Shown here piece after piece: positions 53,115-62,624 of a stretch of DNA of 64,000 nt. Within the stretch, counting starts at the first letter, position 1, and each line of letters begins with the position of its first letter. Source of the stretch: Halomonas saccharevitans (GTDB lineage Bacteria > Pseudomonadota > Gammaproteobacteria > Pseudomonadales > Halomonadaceae). A program made the position numbers and the translations under genes. Below the pieces are notes generated by a model. That model saw nothing but the letters and a program-made list of their open reading frames with translations. It ran no database searches and had not been told where the DNA came from. The stretch lies in contig NZ_FPAQ01000020.1 in assembly GCF_900116405.1 (NCBI RefSeq), positions 1 through 64,000 on the forward strand, written 5' to 3'.

Positions 53115-53226
53115 GGGCGAGCTCTCCGAAGGCAGGGATTCAGCGGCCCAGCCTACCACAGCGCCTCGACCGGCTCAGCCGCCGGCCCTGCTCCCGCGAT
53201 GTGATCGGGAGCAGCACGAGGCCCGC

Positions 53227-53478
53227 TCACGCCTTGGGCAGGGTCACGTTGAGCTCCAGCACCGAGCAGTTGTCCTCGCTGTCGAGGGTGATGTTGACCG
53301 CGTCGTCATCGATCTGCACGTAGCGACGAATCACCTCCAAAAGCTCCTTCTCCAGCAGCGGCATGTAGTCAGGCTGCCCTCGCTGGGTGCGCTGGTGGGC
53401 CACGATGATCTGCAGCCGCTCCTTGGCGACCGACGCGGACTTCTTGCGCTCTCGCTTGAGGAAATCGAGCAACTTCAC
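53227..53478 (-). CDS. minE: Cell division topological specificity factor MinE
   Basis: 83 residues. N-terminal membrane/MinD-binding helix [20 protein letters not shown] and the anti-MinCD segment [12 protein letters not shown]-terminal dimer domain [20 protein letters not shown]. Overlaps minD by 4 bases (ATGA). MinE drives MinCD pole-to-pole oscillation. Confidence 0.96.
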   Translation of the reverse strand: MKLLDFLKRERKKSASVAKERLQIIVAHQRTQRGQPDYMPLLEKELLEVIRRYVQIDDDAVNITLDSEDNCSVLELNVTLPKA

Positions 53479-54293
53479 CGGCGGGTTCCTCCAAACATGC
53501 GGCTCAACAGGCCCTTCTTCTGGTACTCGTGGAAGCGCAGCGGCACCTCCTCGCCGAGCAGCCGGGCCACCGTATCGGCGTAGGCCTGGCCGGCATCGCT
53601 GCTGTCGTCGTGGGTAACCGGCACCCCCTGGTTGGAGGCCCGCAGCACCGCCTCGGACTCGGGGATCAGGCCCAGCAGGTCGATGGCCAGGATCTCGCGG
53701 ATATCATCCAGGTTCAGCATATCCCCCAGGTCGACCCGGCCCGGATTATAGCGAGTGATCAGCAGATGCTCCCGGATGGGATCATCGCCGCGCTCGGCGC
53801 GCCGTGTCTTGGATGCCAGCAGGCCGATGATACGATCGGAGTCACGCACCGAGGAGACCTCGGGATTGGTGACCACGATTGCCTCGTCGGCAAAGTACAT
53901 GGCGAGCTGGGCGCCGCGCTCGATGCCGGCCGGGGAGTCGCAGATAATGAAGTCGAAGTCCTGATTCAGGGTATCGAGCACTTTCTCGACGCCCTCCTGG
54001 GTCAGGGCTTCCTTGTCGCGAGTCTGGGAGGCCGGCAGGATATGCAGATTATCGACCCGCTTGTCGCGAATCAGCGCCTGATTGAGCCCCGCCTCGCCCT
54101 GAATCACATTAACCAGGTCGTAAACCACGCGGCGCTCGCACCCCATGATCAAATCGAGGTTACGCAGACCCACGTCGAAGTCGATGACCGCGGTCTTCTT
54201 GCCACGCAGCGCCAGCCCGGTGGCGATGGCGGCTGCGCTGGTCGTCTTGCCGACCCCTCCCTTGCCGGAGGTCACAACGATGATCTTGGCCAA
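53475..54293 (-). CDS. minD: Septum site-determining ATPase MinD
   Basis: 272 residues. Deviant Walker [41 protein letters not shown], and the switch [14 protein letters not shown] are intact. The C-terminal amphipathic helix [14 protein letters not shown] anchors it to the membrane. Second gene of minC-minD-minE, 72 bases after minC. Confidence 0.97.
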   Translation of the reverse strand: MAKIIVVTSGKGGVGKTTSAAAIATGLALRGKKTAVIDFDVGLRNLDLIMGCERRVVYDLVNVIQGEAGLNQALIRDKRVDNLHILPASQTRDKEALTQEGVEKVLDTLNQDFDFIICDSPAGIERGAQLAMYFADEAIVVTNPEVSSVRDSDRIIGLLASKTRRAERGDDPIREHLLITRYNPGRVDLGDMLNLDDIREILAIDLLGLIPESEAVLRASNQGVPVTHDDSSDAGQAYADTVARLLGEEVPLRFHEYQKKGLLSRMFGGTRR

Positions 54294-54365
54294 ATGTCAC
54301 ATCCTGTCTTGTCATGAGGAAAAATAACGCGGGCGTGAACTTTGCCGCCACGCGCTTGGCCGACA

Positions 54366-55127
54366 TCAGTCCAGCGACTTGATGCTCAGCTGGCCGTCGA
54401 ACAGCTGAACCTGAACGGTGGTGCCCAGCAGGCGCGGATCGATGTCCTCGAGGCGCTTGTAGTTACCGGCCACTGAAAGCAGCTCGGCATGCAGTTCGCG
54501 GCAGAAGATGCCGGCCTTGTCGTCGCCGTGGATGCCGGCCAGTGCCCGCCCGCGCAGGGCACCATAGACGTGAACGTTGCCGGCAGCGAGCACCTCGGCC
54601 CCGGCATTGACCGCTCCGACTACCACCAGATCGCCCTCGGGGGCGGTCACCTGCTGGCCGGAGCGCACCGTGCCGCGATAGATACGCCCCCCCGCGGTGG
54701 CGCCGGGAGGAGCCTCGGTGGCGACCGCCTCAGGCGCGTCGGGCTTGCCATCACCGGCAGGCGCAGCGTCGGCAACGCTCTCCAGGGCGCGCGGACGCGA
54801 CGCTTCCTGGGGGGGGAACCAGCCCAACCCCAGGGCCCAGGCCGACTGCTTGACCGGATCCGGGCCGCCGCGCACAGCCACCGGCAACAGCTTGTGGGCG
54901 CGGCACACCGCGCAGATGCGCTCGAGCGCCAGGTGCGGCTCGTCGAGCTTCTCCACATTGAGAACGACCGGAGTGTGCTGGAAGAAGGCCGGCGACTGGC
55001 TGAGCTTGCTCGCCAGCTGCTCGCGAATGCGCTCGGGGTCGGCACTGGTCAGTTCCATGACCGTCATCGGCAGCATTCCCCCCTTGAAGGTGAAGGCCAT
55101 ACTGTCCCTGTCCACATTGAGACTCAT
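54366..55127 (-). CDS. minC: Septum site-determining inhibitor MinC
   Basis: 253 residues. N-terminal FtsZ-inhibiting domain (AFTFKGGMLPMTVMELTSAD), an Ala/Pro-rich linker at roughly 115-150, and the C-terminal beta-helix (APEGDLVVVGAVNAGAEVLA and HVYGALRGRALAGIHGD) that binds MinD. The ATG at 55127 follows GGAGTT. An in-frame upstream extension has no support. Confidence 0.95.
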   Translation of the reverse strand: MSLNVDRDSMAFTFKGGMLPMTVMELTSADPERIREQLASKLSQSPAFFQHTPVVLNVEKLDEPHLALERICAVCRAHKLLPVAVRGGPDPVKQSAWALGLGWFPPQEASRPRALESVADAAPAGDGKPDAPEAVATEAPPGATAGGRIYRGTVRSGQQVTAPEGDLVVVGAVNAGAEVLAAGNVHVYGALRGRALAGIHGDDKAGIFCRELHAELLSVAGNYKRLEDIDPRLLGTTVQVQLFDGQLSIKSLD

Positions 55128-55382
55128 TGCCGAACTCCGCGTAGGGTGATGATCGGGGTACAGCTCAAAGCTAAGCGAGTGACTGCAACCCTGCAACCGA
55201 TCATAAGGACATAGGCGCGCATTGTCAGTGTCTCCTAGCGGCCACACCCCGCCGGCGTCGAGCCTTTTCTGCCGCCACGTCACGTGCTTAGATACGAGAG
55301 ACTCAAGTTTCACGCCGTTTTTTCCGATAATAATGATCATCTCGCGCCCCCTCCGGGCGCGCTCTCCTCGTCAGGATGCCCC

Positions 55383-58163
55383 ATGTCAGGACTCCTTCGC
55401 CGCCTGTTCGCCCCGCGCTGGAAGCACCCGGCCCCCGAGGTGCGCCGTCAGGCCGTATCGCGCCTCGACCCCTCCAGAGACGACCAGCGCCGCACCCTCG
55501 AGCAACTGACCCTGGACCCCGATGCCGGCGTGCGCCTAGCCGCCCTGGAGGCGATCGACGATCCCGAACGCCTGCTGACGCTAAGCGAGCGGCCGGATGC
55601 CTCCCCCGAACTCAGGCGGCATCTGGTCGCCCTGCTCACCGGTCGCCGCGGCCATCACGACCTTCAGGCGCGTATCGCACTGGTCGAGCGGCTCGAGGAT
55701 CGAGCGCTGCTCAACGAACTGGCCCTGCAGGGCGACAACCAGCAGCTGCGCCTGGCGGCGCTGGCCCGCCTCGACGCGGAGGAAGATCTGGTCCGCCAGG
55801 CCTGCGACAACGGCATCGCCGCGGTGCGCCATGCCGCCGCCGCGCGGGTCGAGAGCGAGGCGGGCCTCGCCCGGCTGGCCCATGATGCCCGGCGTGATCG
55901 CCAGGTGGCCCGCCAGGCTCGCGAGCGCCTCAATCGACGACGCGCCGACGCCGCCTCCCTGACGGCGGCCCGTGCCGAGCGCGAGGCGCTGCTGGAGAAA
56001 CTCGAGCGCCATGCCCATGGCCCCTGGGAGCCGCTCTATGCCGGCCGCCTGCGCCACCTGATGCGCGAGTGGGTGAAGCTGCGTGACCTGGCGGATGCCC
56101 ACCAGGAGCGCCGCTACCAGGATGCCTGCCAGCGCTGTCGCAAGATCATCGGCGACCACGAGGCCCAGGAGCATGCCCGCCATGCCGACCACCGCCGGCG
56201 CGAGGATGCCGACCAGACCCGAGAATCCCTCGTCGAGGCGCTGGAGGAGAGCCTCGAGGGCCTGCATCAGGGTGAGCGGCTCACCGATCAGGACATCGCC
56301 AGCCTGCGCGCCCAGAAGCGCCTGATGGCCAGCCGCTGGCAGGCCCTCTCTGACCATCACCTGGCCGACGAGGCGCTGCGCCGCCGCTATGATACGGCAC
56401 TCGCCGACTACGAACGGATCGTCCAGGCCCGGGTGCGCCTGGACGAACGCGCCGACGCCATCGAGCAGGCGCTGGCGGAAGGCGACGATGATCGACTGGG
56501 CGCCCTGATCGAGGCCTGTGGCTGGCCGGCGCGACTGGCGCCGACGCCGTTGCTGGCGCGCGCCCGAGAGCACCTGGCTCGAGAGGCCCAGGACGACGGT
56601 GGCGAGCCTGACGCCCGGCTCGCCCACTTCAACGAGGAGCTGGACCAGCTGGAGGGCCTGCTGGAGCGCGGCGCCTTCAAGGGCGCCAGCCGTCTCCACC
56701 AGCGCCTGCGCCAACAGGCCGAGCAGCTGCCCAGGCCCCTCCCACCCGCCGACCAGGCTCGTCTCAAGCGCCTGGCGGCGCGGTTGGCCGAGCTTCGCGA
56801 CTGGCGCGGCTTCGTGGCCGGACCCAAGCGCGATCAGCTGTGCCAGGCCATCGAGGCGCTGGCCGAGCAGACTGAAATGAACGAGGCCGAACTCGACCGT
56901 CGCCATCGCCAGCTGGTCAAGGAGTGGAAGGCGCTGGGTGACGCCGCCGCCAATCGCGAACTCTCTGCCCGCTTCCGCGCCGCCTCCGATCGCATCAAGG
57001 AACGCCTGGCCCCCTGGCGAGAGCGCCAGCAGGCCGAGCGGCAGCGCCACCTGGAGGCTCGTCTGGCGCTGTGCGAGCAGCTTGAGACGCTGCTCGAGCA
57101 GCCTGCCCATGAAGCCGACCCTGATGGGCTGCGCGAGATCCGCGACCGCGCGCGGGAGCAGTGGCGTCGCCTCGCCCCGGTGCCCCGCGACCAGGCCGAA
57201 CCGATCGGCCGACGCTTCGGGCGCATTCTCCACGAGCTCCAGGCGCTGATCGATCGGCGGGCGCGGGAGATCGCCGAAGCCAAGCGGGCACTGATCGACG
57301 AGACGCGCGAGCTGCTGGCACGCGACCTGCCGCCCGGCCAACGGGCCGACCAGGCCAAGGCCCTGCAGCGACGCTGGCGAGCGCTGGGCCGGGCACCCAA
57401 GGGCGAGGAGCAGACCCTGTGGCGAGAGTTCCGCGCGCTGTGCGACGACATCTTCGCCAGCCGCGAGGCCGCCCGCGATGATCAGGCCCAGCGCAACCGC
57501 GCCCGGCTCGAGGCCATGCAGGCACTGATCGACCGACTGGACGCCTGGCATCCCACGCAGAGCCAAGAGGCCCACAAGCTGGACGAGGCCGTCCGCGAGG
57601 CCACGGCGCTGGAGCCACTGCCCTCCGGTCGGCGCACCGAGGGCATGCGTCGCCGCTGGAGCGGCATCGTGCGGGCCCGCCGCGAGCGCCTGGACCGCCT
57701 GGCCCTGGCCGAGGAGGCCAACCGCTGGCAGGCCATCCGCCCGCTGCTCACGGCGCACCTGCAGGCCGATGCCCGGCGCCTGGCCGGCGGTCCCGCCGAG
57801 GAGATATCTCTGCCCCGCGACCTCGATCTGCCGTCGGCACTGCGTCGCGCCCACGAGGCGCGCAATGCCGCCCGAGAGGCCGGCACCCCGGGCGAGGCCC
57901 AGGAGAGGCTCGCCCGCCTGCGCGCCCATCTCTCCCTGCTGGCCGGCGGCCGCGTCCAGCACCGCGACGATCCACTGCGCCTGGCGATTCAGGTGGAGCG
58001 GCTCAACGAAAACATGGGCCAGACGAACTCCCGCGCCGACGAGCTCCATCAGCTGCTCGGCGAGCTGCTCGCCAACGGCCCGATGCCCGAGCAGCCCTGG
58101 GAACGCGAGGTCGGCGAGCTCGACCGAATGCTCGAGATCCTCGCCGAGCGGCCGCCGCCCTGA
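55383..58163 (+). CDS. Large DUF349 repeat protein, helical
   Basis: 926 residues, almost wholly helical and charged, rich in Arg, Glu, Ala and Leu. Residues 20-190 look HEAT-like (QLTLDPDAGVRLAALEAIDD). Several DUF349 units follow, with typical strings QWRRLAPVPRDQAEPIGRRF and RWRALGRAPKGEEQTLWREF then RALCDDIF. The ATG at 55383 follows CAGGATG; upstream frame extension has no family match. Long DUF349 proteins of this form are conserved in Pseudomonas and relatives but have no settled function. The minus strand carries an equally long ORF that is a GC shadow. Confidence 0.88.
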   Translation: MSGLLRRLFAPRWKHPAPEVRRQAVSRLDPSRDDQRRTLEQLTLDPDAGVRLAALEAIDDPERLLTLSERPDASPELRRHLVALLTGRRGHHDLQARIALVERLEDRALLNELALQGDNQQLRLAALARLDAEEDLVRQACDNGIAAVRHAAAARVESEAGLARLAHDARRDRQVARQARERLNRRRADAASLTAARAEREALLEKLERHAHGPWEPLYAGRLRHLMREWVKLRDLADAHQERRYQDACQRCRKIIGDHEAQEHARHADHRRREDADQTRESLVEALEESLEGLHQGERLTDQDIASLRAQKRLMASRWQALSDHHLADEALRRRYDTALADYERIVQARVRLDERADAIEQALAEGDDDRLGALIEACGWPARLAPTPLLARAREHLAREAQDDGGEPDARLAHFNEELDQLEGLLERGAFKGASRLHQRLRQQAEQLPRPLPPADQARLKRLAARLAELRDWRGFVAGPKRDQLCQAIEALAEQTEMNEAELDRRHRQLVKEWKALGDAAANRELSARFRAASDRIKERLAPWRERQQAERQRHLEARLALCEQLETLLEQPAHEADPDGLREIRDRAREQWRRLAPVPRDQAEPIGRRFGRILHELQALIDRRAREIAEAKRALIDETRELLARDLPPGQRADQAKALQRRWRALGRAPKGEEQTLWREFRALCDDIFASREAARDDQAQRNRARLEAMQALIDRLDAWHPTQSQEAHKLDEAVREATALEPLPSGRRTEGMRRRWSGIVRARRERLDRLALAEEANRWQAIRPLLTAHLQADARRLAGGPAEEISLPRDLDLPSALRRAHEARNAAREAGTPGEAQERLARLRAHLSLLAGGRVQHRDDPLRLAIQVERLNENMGQTNSRADELHQLLGELLANGPMPEQPWEREVGELDRMLEILAERPPP

Positions 58164-58199
58164 GACGACTCTCCGTCGAGACACCCCCTGTCAAAACAC

Positions 58200-58229
58200 A
58201 AGAACGCGAGGCGGAGGCCTCGCGTTCTT
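58200..58229. terminator. Bidirectional terminator between the DUF349 gene and phaB
   Basis: Perfect 13-bp stem AAGAACGCGAGGC / GCCTCGCGTTCTT with a 4-nt loop between convergent genes, followed on the plus strand by CTCTTC. Confidence 0.88.
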
Positions 58230-58279
58230 CTCTTCACCGCCGGGATCACCGACGGCGAGTCTGCTGCAGCGGTGAGCGA

Positions 58280-59026
58280 TCAGCCCATGAACTGCCCGCC
58301 GTTGATGTCGATGTTGGCGCCGGTGATGAAGCCCTGTTCCTTGTCGGCCAGGAAGGCGACCAGACGACCGATCTCCTCCGGGGTACCGTAGCGCTTGACC
58401 GGAATGGTCTCGCGGATGGCTTCGCGCACCTTCTCGGGAATGTTCATGATCATGTCGGTGGCGATATAGCCGGGCGACACCGTGTTGACGGTGATCCCCT
58501 TGGTGGCGGTCTCCTGGGCCAGTGACATGGTCAGACCGTGCATCCCTGCCTTGGCCGCCGCGTAATTCACCTGGCCGAACTGACCCTTACGACCATTGAT
58601 GGAGGAGATGTTGATGATGCGGCCATGGCCCTGCTCCAGCATGTCCTCGATCACGCTGCGGCAGGTGTTGAAAACGCTGTTGAGGTTGGTATCGATCACC
58701 TCGTTCCACTGGTCCGGGGACATCTTCTTCATGGTGCCGTCGCGGGTGATCCCGGCGCAGTTGACCAGGACGCTGACGGGACCGTGAGCCTCGCGGATTT
58801 CCTTCACCCCGGCCACGCAGGAATCGTAGTCGGTGAGATCGATGCCGGACAGGGCGATGTTGTCATAGCCCTCGGCCTTCTGAGTCTCCAGCCAGGCCTT
58901 CGCCTTCTCCGGATTGTGGTATCCCGCGACCACCAGATAGCCCTGTGAGGCCAGCGTACGACAGATGGCGCTGCCGATGCCGCCAGTACCACCGGTGACC
59001 CAGGCGACGGGTGCTTGATTTGTCAT
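58280..59026 (-). CDS. phaB: Acetoacetyl-CoA reductase PhaB/PhbB
   Basis: Short-chain dehydrogenase, 248 residues, making (R)-3-hydroxybutyryl-CoA for polyhydroxybutyrate. The cofactor loop is WVTGGTGGIGSAICRTLASQ, the catalytic Ser/Tyr/Lys triad lies in NISSINGRKGQFGQVNYAAAK, and the ending ANIDINGGQFMG is characteristic of PhaB rather than FabG. It has AGGGAG upstream of the ATG at 59026. phaC and phaA are not in this window; Halomonads commonly store PHB. Confidence 0.92.
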   Translation of the reverse strand: MTNQAPVAWVTGGTGGIGSAICRTLASQGYLVVAGYHNPEKAKAWLETQKAEGYDNIALSGIDLTDYDSCVAGVKEIREAHGPVSVLVNCAGITRDGTMKKMSPDQWNEVIDTNLNSVFNTCRSVIEDMLEQGHGRIINISSINGRKGQFGQVNYAAAKAGMHGLTMSLAQETATKGITVNTVSPGYIATDMIMNIPEKVREAIRETIPVKRYGTPEEIGRLVAFLADKEQGFITGANIDINGGQFMG

Positions 59027-59179
59027 TGGCTATCTCCCTGATATGAATGACATCGTCATGGGGTGACCCGGCGGGCCACCACCAGCATGACCATTATGAG
59101 TTGTTGGACAGTCATTTTTGTGACGCCAGTCGAGTATGGACCAGGGACCGGCCCTGGGACGAGCGTTGGAAATCGATCC

Positions 59180-59207
59180 TTGACTAAAGGAGAACTCCGT
59201 GTAGAAT
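59180..59207 (+). promoter_or_regulatory. Promoter of the initiator tRNA gene
   Basis: -35 TTGACT (59180-59185), 16-bp spacer, -10 TAGAAT (59202-59207), ending 14 bases before the tRNA. A GC-rich discriminator (CTCC) follows nearby. Confidence 0.85.
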
Positions 59208-59221
59208 ACGCTCCACGTTGA

Positions 59222-59298
<77 letters not shown>

Positions 59299-59309
59299 AT
59301 TTCGAGAAA

Positions 59310-59341
59310 GGCGTATCGTCCCAGGACGATACGCCTTTTTT
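59310..59341 (+). terminator. Intrinsic terminator of the initiator tRNA gene
   Basis: Stem GGCGTATCGTCC / GGACGATACGCC with a tight loop, then six T residues, 12 bases after the tRNA. Confidence 0.95.
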
Positions 59342-59467
59342 CGTTGTGTCCGCCACTGTGCTCGCACACCCTCTCTGACGTGACCCCATCCTTCGATCAG
59401 CCCTTGAAGTCGCCGCCGGCGACCCGCATCTACTGAGCAAACTCATCCCGGATCAAGGCTAGTCACC

Positions 59468-60403
59468 ATGCCCATCGTCGACCCCCGCACCGGTGAGCCG
59501 CTCACCACCGACACCCCCGCCGGAGATAGCAACGCCGGGCCCGCCGACGGCCAGCAGGCCGATGTCATCCTCGACGTCGACCGCAGCAACATCCAACAGC
59601 TGCTCGAGACCTCCATGCAGGTCCCGGTCCTGCTCGACTGCGGCAGCCGCAACGAGGCGGCGAGCCAACAGCTGAGCCAGGTGCTGGAAAAACTGGCCCG
59701 GGAATATCAGGGCACCTTCCTGCTGGGTCGCCTGGATATCGATCAGGAGCCGGAGATCGCCGCCCAGCTGGGCGTGCAAGGCGCGCCCGACGTCAAGCTG
59801 ATCAGCCAGGGCGGCCTGGTCGACCACTTCCAGGGCGCCCTGCCGGAGAAGCAGGTCCGCGAGTGGCTGGGCCGCTACTTCCCGGCCCCGGAGGAGGCGC
59901 CCCAGACGCCCGAGGACCAGGCCGCCGAGGCCCTGGCCGCCGGCGATGCCGCCACCGCCCGCAGCATTTATCAGGAGCTCATCCAGCAGTATCCCCAGCA
60001 CACGCCCTACCAGGTGGAACTGGCCCGCGCCCTGGTGGCCGACGGCGAGGCCGAGCAGGCCCGCGAGCTGCTCGACAACCTGCCGCCGGAGGAGCGCGAT
60101 GCTGCCCCCGCGCGCGGCGTTCGTGCCAGCATCGCCTTTGGCGAGCAGGCGCCCTCCGCCGAGGAGCTGGCCGCCCTGGGCGAACGCGACGACAGCGAAG
60201 CCCAGTTCAAGCGCGCCCTGCGTCAGCTGGCCGATGGCCAGTACGAGGACGGCCTGGAGGCCCTACTCGCCCTGATGAAGCGCGACCGGGAATACGGTGA
60301 GGATGCCGCTCGTCGCACCCTGCTGCAGGCCTTCGACGCCCTGGGCGCCGATCATCCGCTGACGGTCACCTACCGCCGCAAGCTCTTCGCCCAACTCTAC
60401 TGA
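59468..60403 (+). CDS. cnoX: CnoX-like (YbbN) thioredoxin-fold chaperone with TPR tail
   Basis: 311 residues. An N-terminal disordered leader, then a thioredoxin fold (residues 30-140: VPVLLDCGSRNEAASQQLSQ, LGRLDIDQEPEIAAQLGVQG with the cis-Pro in GAPD), then a TPR-type C-terminus (AAGDAATARSIYQELIQQYP). CnoX holds unfolding proteins under oxidative stress and delivers them to GroEL or DnaK. The redox site position that is SQHC in E. coli reads NEAA here, so both the catalytic Cys and the SxxC Cys are missing; a nearby Cys sits four residues earlier. Confidence 0.87.
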   Translation: MPIVDPRTGEPLTTDTPAGDSNAGPADGQQADVILDVDRSNIQQLLETSMQVPVLLDCGSRNEAASQQLSQVLEKLAREYQGTFLLGRLDIDQEPEIAAQLGVQGAPDVKLISQGGLVDHFQGALPEKQVREWLGRYFPAPEEAPQTPEDQAAEALAAGDAATARSIYQELIQQYPQHTPYQVELARALVADGEAEQARELLDNLPPEERDAAPARGVRASIAFGEQAPSAEELAALGERDDSEAQFKRALRQLADGQYEDGLEALLALMKRDREYGEDAARRTLLQAFDALGADHPLTVTYRRKLFAQLY

Positions 60404-60475
60404 ACCACCGATCGCCCGAGCCCGTCCCACAAAGGGCTCATGTCGCAAAGGGCTCGACGAGCGAATCTTGCGAAA

Positions 60476-60499
60476 ACGGCCACCCCATGGGGCGGCCGT
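60476..60499 (-). terminator. Terminator of the patB-type gene
   Basis: Imperfect stem ACGGCC-A-CCCC / GGGG-C-GGCCGT with a 2-nt centre; on the minus strand it is followed by TTTTCG. It lies 38 bases after the stop of the aminotransferase-like gene. Confidence 0.75.
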
Positions 60500-60536
60500 C
60501 GTCGTCTGAGCCTTGCCGACGCCGGAGCGCGGCGAT

Positions 60537-61715
60537 TCAGCCCTTCAGCACGCCGTCGAGCCGACTCAGGGCCGCCTCCAGCTGAGCCGCCGTGGTACCG
60601 AAGTTGAGCCGCACGAAGCCCGGCCAGCCGAAGTCGGCGCCGTCGGAGAGCGCGACGCTCACGTGCTCCAGCAACCAGCGCTGGGGGGATGCCTCGGTGC
60701 CCTGCAGGGCGGGCGCCTCGCGCAGGTCCAGCCAGGCCAGGTAGGTCGACTCGGGCGCGCTCAGGGTTACCCCCGGCCAGCGCGCCACCCGCTCGACCAG
60801 CCGCCGGCGGTGGTCGCGCAGCGTCTCGAGCAGCGCCTGACGCCAAGGCTCGCCATGGCGATAGGCCGCCTCGGCGGCCACCAGCCCGAGCACGTTACCG
60901 TCCGGCTGCAGGCCCTTGGCCGCCGCGGCGAATCGCCGACGCAGGCCGGCGTCGGGAATCACCGCGCAGGCCGCGGTGAGCCCCGCCAGGTTGAAGGTCT
61001 TGGAGGGCGCCCAGAGGGTCAGGGTGCGATAGGCCAGTCCAGGGAAGGCGGCGGCCAGGGGAACATGGCGGGCCCCCTCGTCGAGCAGCAGGTCGCAGTG
61101 CAGCTCGTCGGAGACCACCAGCAGGTCGTGGCGCTCGACCAGCGCGGCGAGCCCCGCCAGCTCCTCTCGCGTCCAGACGCGACCGGTGGGATTGTGGGGC
61201 TGGCACCACAGCAGCAACCGGGTCTCGGGGGTGATCGCCGCCTCCAGCGCCTCGAGATCGAGCCGCCAGGGCTCCCCGGGGGCACCCGGCGCCCTCAGCG
61301 CCGCCTGCTGGGGCAGGCGGCCGGTATGCTCGGCGACGCGCAGGAAGGGCGGATAGATGGGCGTGACCGTCAGCACCCCGTCCCCCGGCGCGGTGAGCGC
61401 CAGGCTCGCCAGGTGCAGGGCAGGCACCACGCCCGGCAGCCACAGCTGCCAGTCCGGCGCGATGGCCCAGCCATAGTGCTCGACGCTCCAGTCGCAGACC
61501 GCCTGCTTGAGGCTCTCGGGCACCTGGCCGTACCCGAAGACACCGTGGGCGACCCGCGCCTGCAGCGCCTCGATGACCGCCGGCGGCGAGGCGAAGTCCA
61601 TGTCGGCGACCCACAGCGGCAGCACGTCCTCGCCGTAGCGATGCCACTTCTGCGAGGGCCAGTCGCCCTCGGGAGGGTGGCGACGATCGACGGGCGTGGC
61701 AAAATCGAATTCCAT
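60537..61715 (-). CDS. patB: PatB/MalY-type pyridoxal phosphate C-S lyase
   Basis: 392 residues. Class I/II aminotransferase fold of the MalY/PatB cystathionine beta-lyase subgroup. N-terminus DRRHPPEGDWPSQKWHRYGE and PLWVADMDFASPPAV is diagnostic; the PLP Lys is in APSKTFNLAGLTAA; WCQPHNPTGRVW and the Arg in FVRLNFGTT bind the substrate carboxylate. It cleaves cystathionine or similar sulfur amino acids. The ATG at 61715 has GGGAGCGGG upstream; an earlier in-frame start is a shadow of the divergent gene. Confidence 0.92.
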   Translation of the reverse strand: MEFDFATPVDRRHPPEGDWPSQKWHRYGEDVLPLWVADMDFASPPAVIEALQARVAHGVFGYGQVPESLKQAVCDWSVEHYGWAIAPDWQLWLPGVVPALHLASLALTAPGDGVLTVTPIYPPFLRVAEHTGRLPQQAALRAPGAPGEPWRLDLEALEAAITPETRLLLWCQPHNPTGRVWTREELAGLAALVERHDLLVVSDELHCDLLLDEGARHVPLAAAFPGLAYRTLTLWAPSKTFNLAGLTAACAVIPDAGLRRRFAAAAKGLQPDGNVLGLVAAEAAYRHGEPWRQALLETLRDHRRRLVERVARWPGVTLSAPESTYLAWLDLREAPALQGTEASPQRWLLEHVSVALSDGADFGWPGFVRLNFGTTAAQLEAALSRLDGVLKG

Positions 61716-61746
61716 GTGCAGTTCCCGCTCCCAGAAGGCCAACAAG

Positions 61747-62190
61747 ATGACCAAGACCATGCCGCAAGACGGCTTCTATGCCAAGGTGCGCCGCGGCCTG
61801 CCCGACCTGGTCGCCCAGTGGCTGACACTCGGCCAGGGCGATGCCGATCGCCTGGCGCTGCTGCTCGCCGAGAGCGCCCGGGTAACCCGCATCGGCCTGC
61901 CGGAGGAGACCCCCAGCGGCGAGACGCTCAACGACTGGAGCCGCGCCGACGGCGAGGAGCCGCCGCTGTGGGCGGCGCGCACCGCCACCTTCCTGCTGGT
62001 GCAGATGCCCGCCCGCCCCGTGCCGGCCAGCGACGACGAGGCCTGCGCCTGGGCCTACTGCTGGCTGCGCAACCGCGATGTCGAGAGCGTCGAGGCCGCC
62101 GAACAGGCGCTGCCCGAGCACCTGCGCGAACCGCTGGCCGCCGCGCTCAGGGCCGCCTGGACTGACCTCAAGGGCCTGCGTCTGGTCTGA
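61747..62190 (+). CDS. Hypothetical protein, divergent from patB
   Basis: 147 residues from ATG at 61747 (or 143 from 61759). Starts MTKTMPQDGFYAKVRRGLPD. Ala/Leu-rich, acidic, no Cys-pair motif, no signal peptide or membrane segment. The middle holds ARTATFLLVQMPARPVPASD followed by DEACAWAYCWLR. It is divergent from patB with about 30 bases between, so they may share a control region. I do not recognise a family. Confidence 0.65.
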   Translation: MTKTMPQDGFYAKVRRGLPDLVAQWLTLGQGDADRLALLLAESARVTRIGLPEETPSGETLNDWSRADGEEPPLWAARTATFLLVQMPARPVPASDDEACAWAYCWLRNRDVESVEAAEQALPEHLREPLAAALRAAWTDLKGLRLV

Positions 62191-62228
62191 GCCTGATCTG
62201 ATGCCTGCGTAAAGCCCGCCCTGCCCCG

Positions 62229-62570
62229 CTAGCCGCGGCGGACGGTTCGCTTCTTGGGCCGAAACCCCGCCGGCTTGGTGGAGAGCCATGCCACGAAGGT
62301 CTGGATCTGCGGATGGGCCAACAGGGCCTCGCGTCTGCGATAATGCTCGGCCAGCTCGCGCTCGCAGAGCACCGCGTGGATGTGCCGGTGGCAGGCGTGG
62401 CAGACCCAGAGGATGGCAGTGAGACGCTCGGCACGGTCGAAGCGGCGCCGGTAGCGGGCCTTGCCGTGCAGGGCCCGCGGAATCAAATGGTGCTTGGTCA
62501 GCGGTGCCGCCCGCTCGCAGAGCTCGCAGGCCTCGGGCCGCGGCGGGGGCGAGAGTTCATGACCGGCCAT
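62229..62570 (-). CDS. Small HNH nuclease-domain protein
   Basis: 113 residues. Two zinc-type pairs CELC and CHAC flank the motif LTKHHLIPRALHGKARY and WVCHACHRHIHAVL; the HH and H residues fit an HNH nuclease core. The C-terminus is basic (RPKKRTVRRG). GAGGAG precedes the ATG at 62570. No toxin partner, phage or restriction gene is adjacent; its target is unknown. A solitary conserved HNH protein. Confidence 0.8.
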   Translation of the reverse strand: MAGHELSPPPRPEACELCERAAPLTKHHLIPRALHGKARYRRRFDRAERLTAILWVCHACHRHIHAVLCERELAEHYRRREALLAHPQIQTFVAWLSTKPAGFRPKKRTVRRG

Positions 62571-62624
62571 GGCACGTCTCCTCGACGACTCGTCTTACCC
62601 TGATGATAAGGACCCAGATACGAT

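Noticed and set aside
55581-58184. 867-codon open frame antisense to the DUF349 gene
   Set aside because: It has no recognisable domain, no ribosome binding site, and its composition (Gly/Leu/Gln-rich) is what antisense frames of high-GC genes give. The plus-strand protein has clear repeats.
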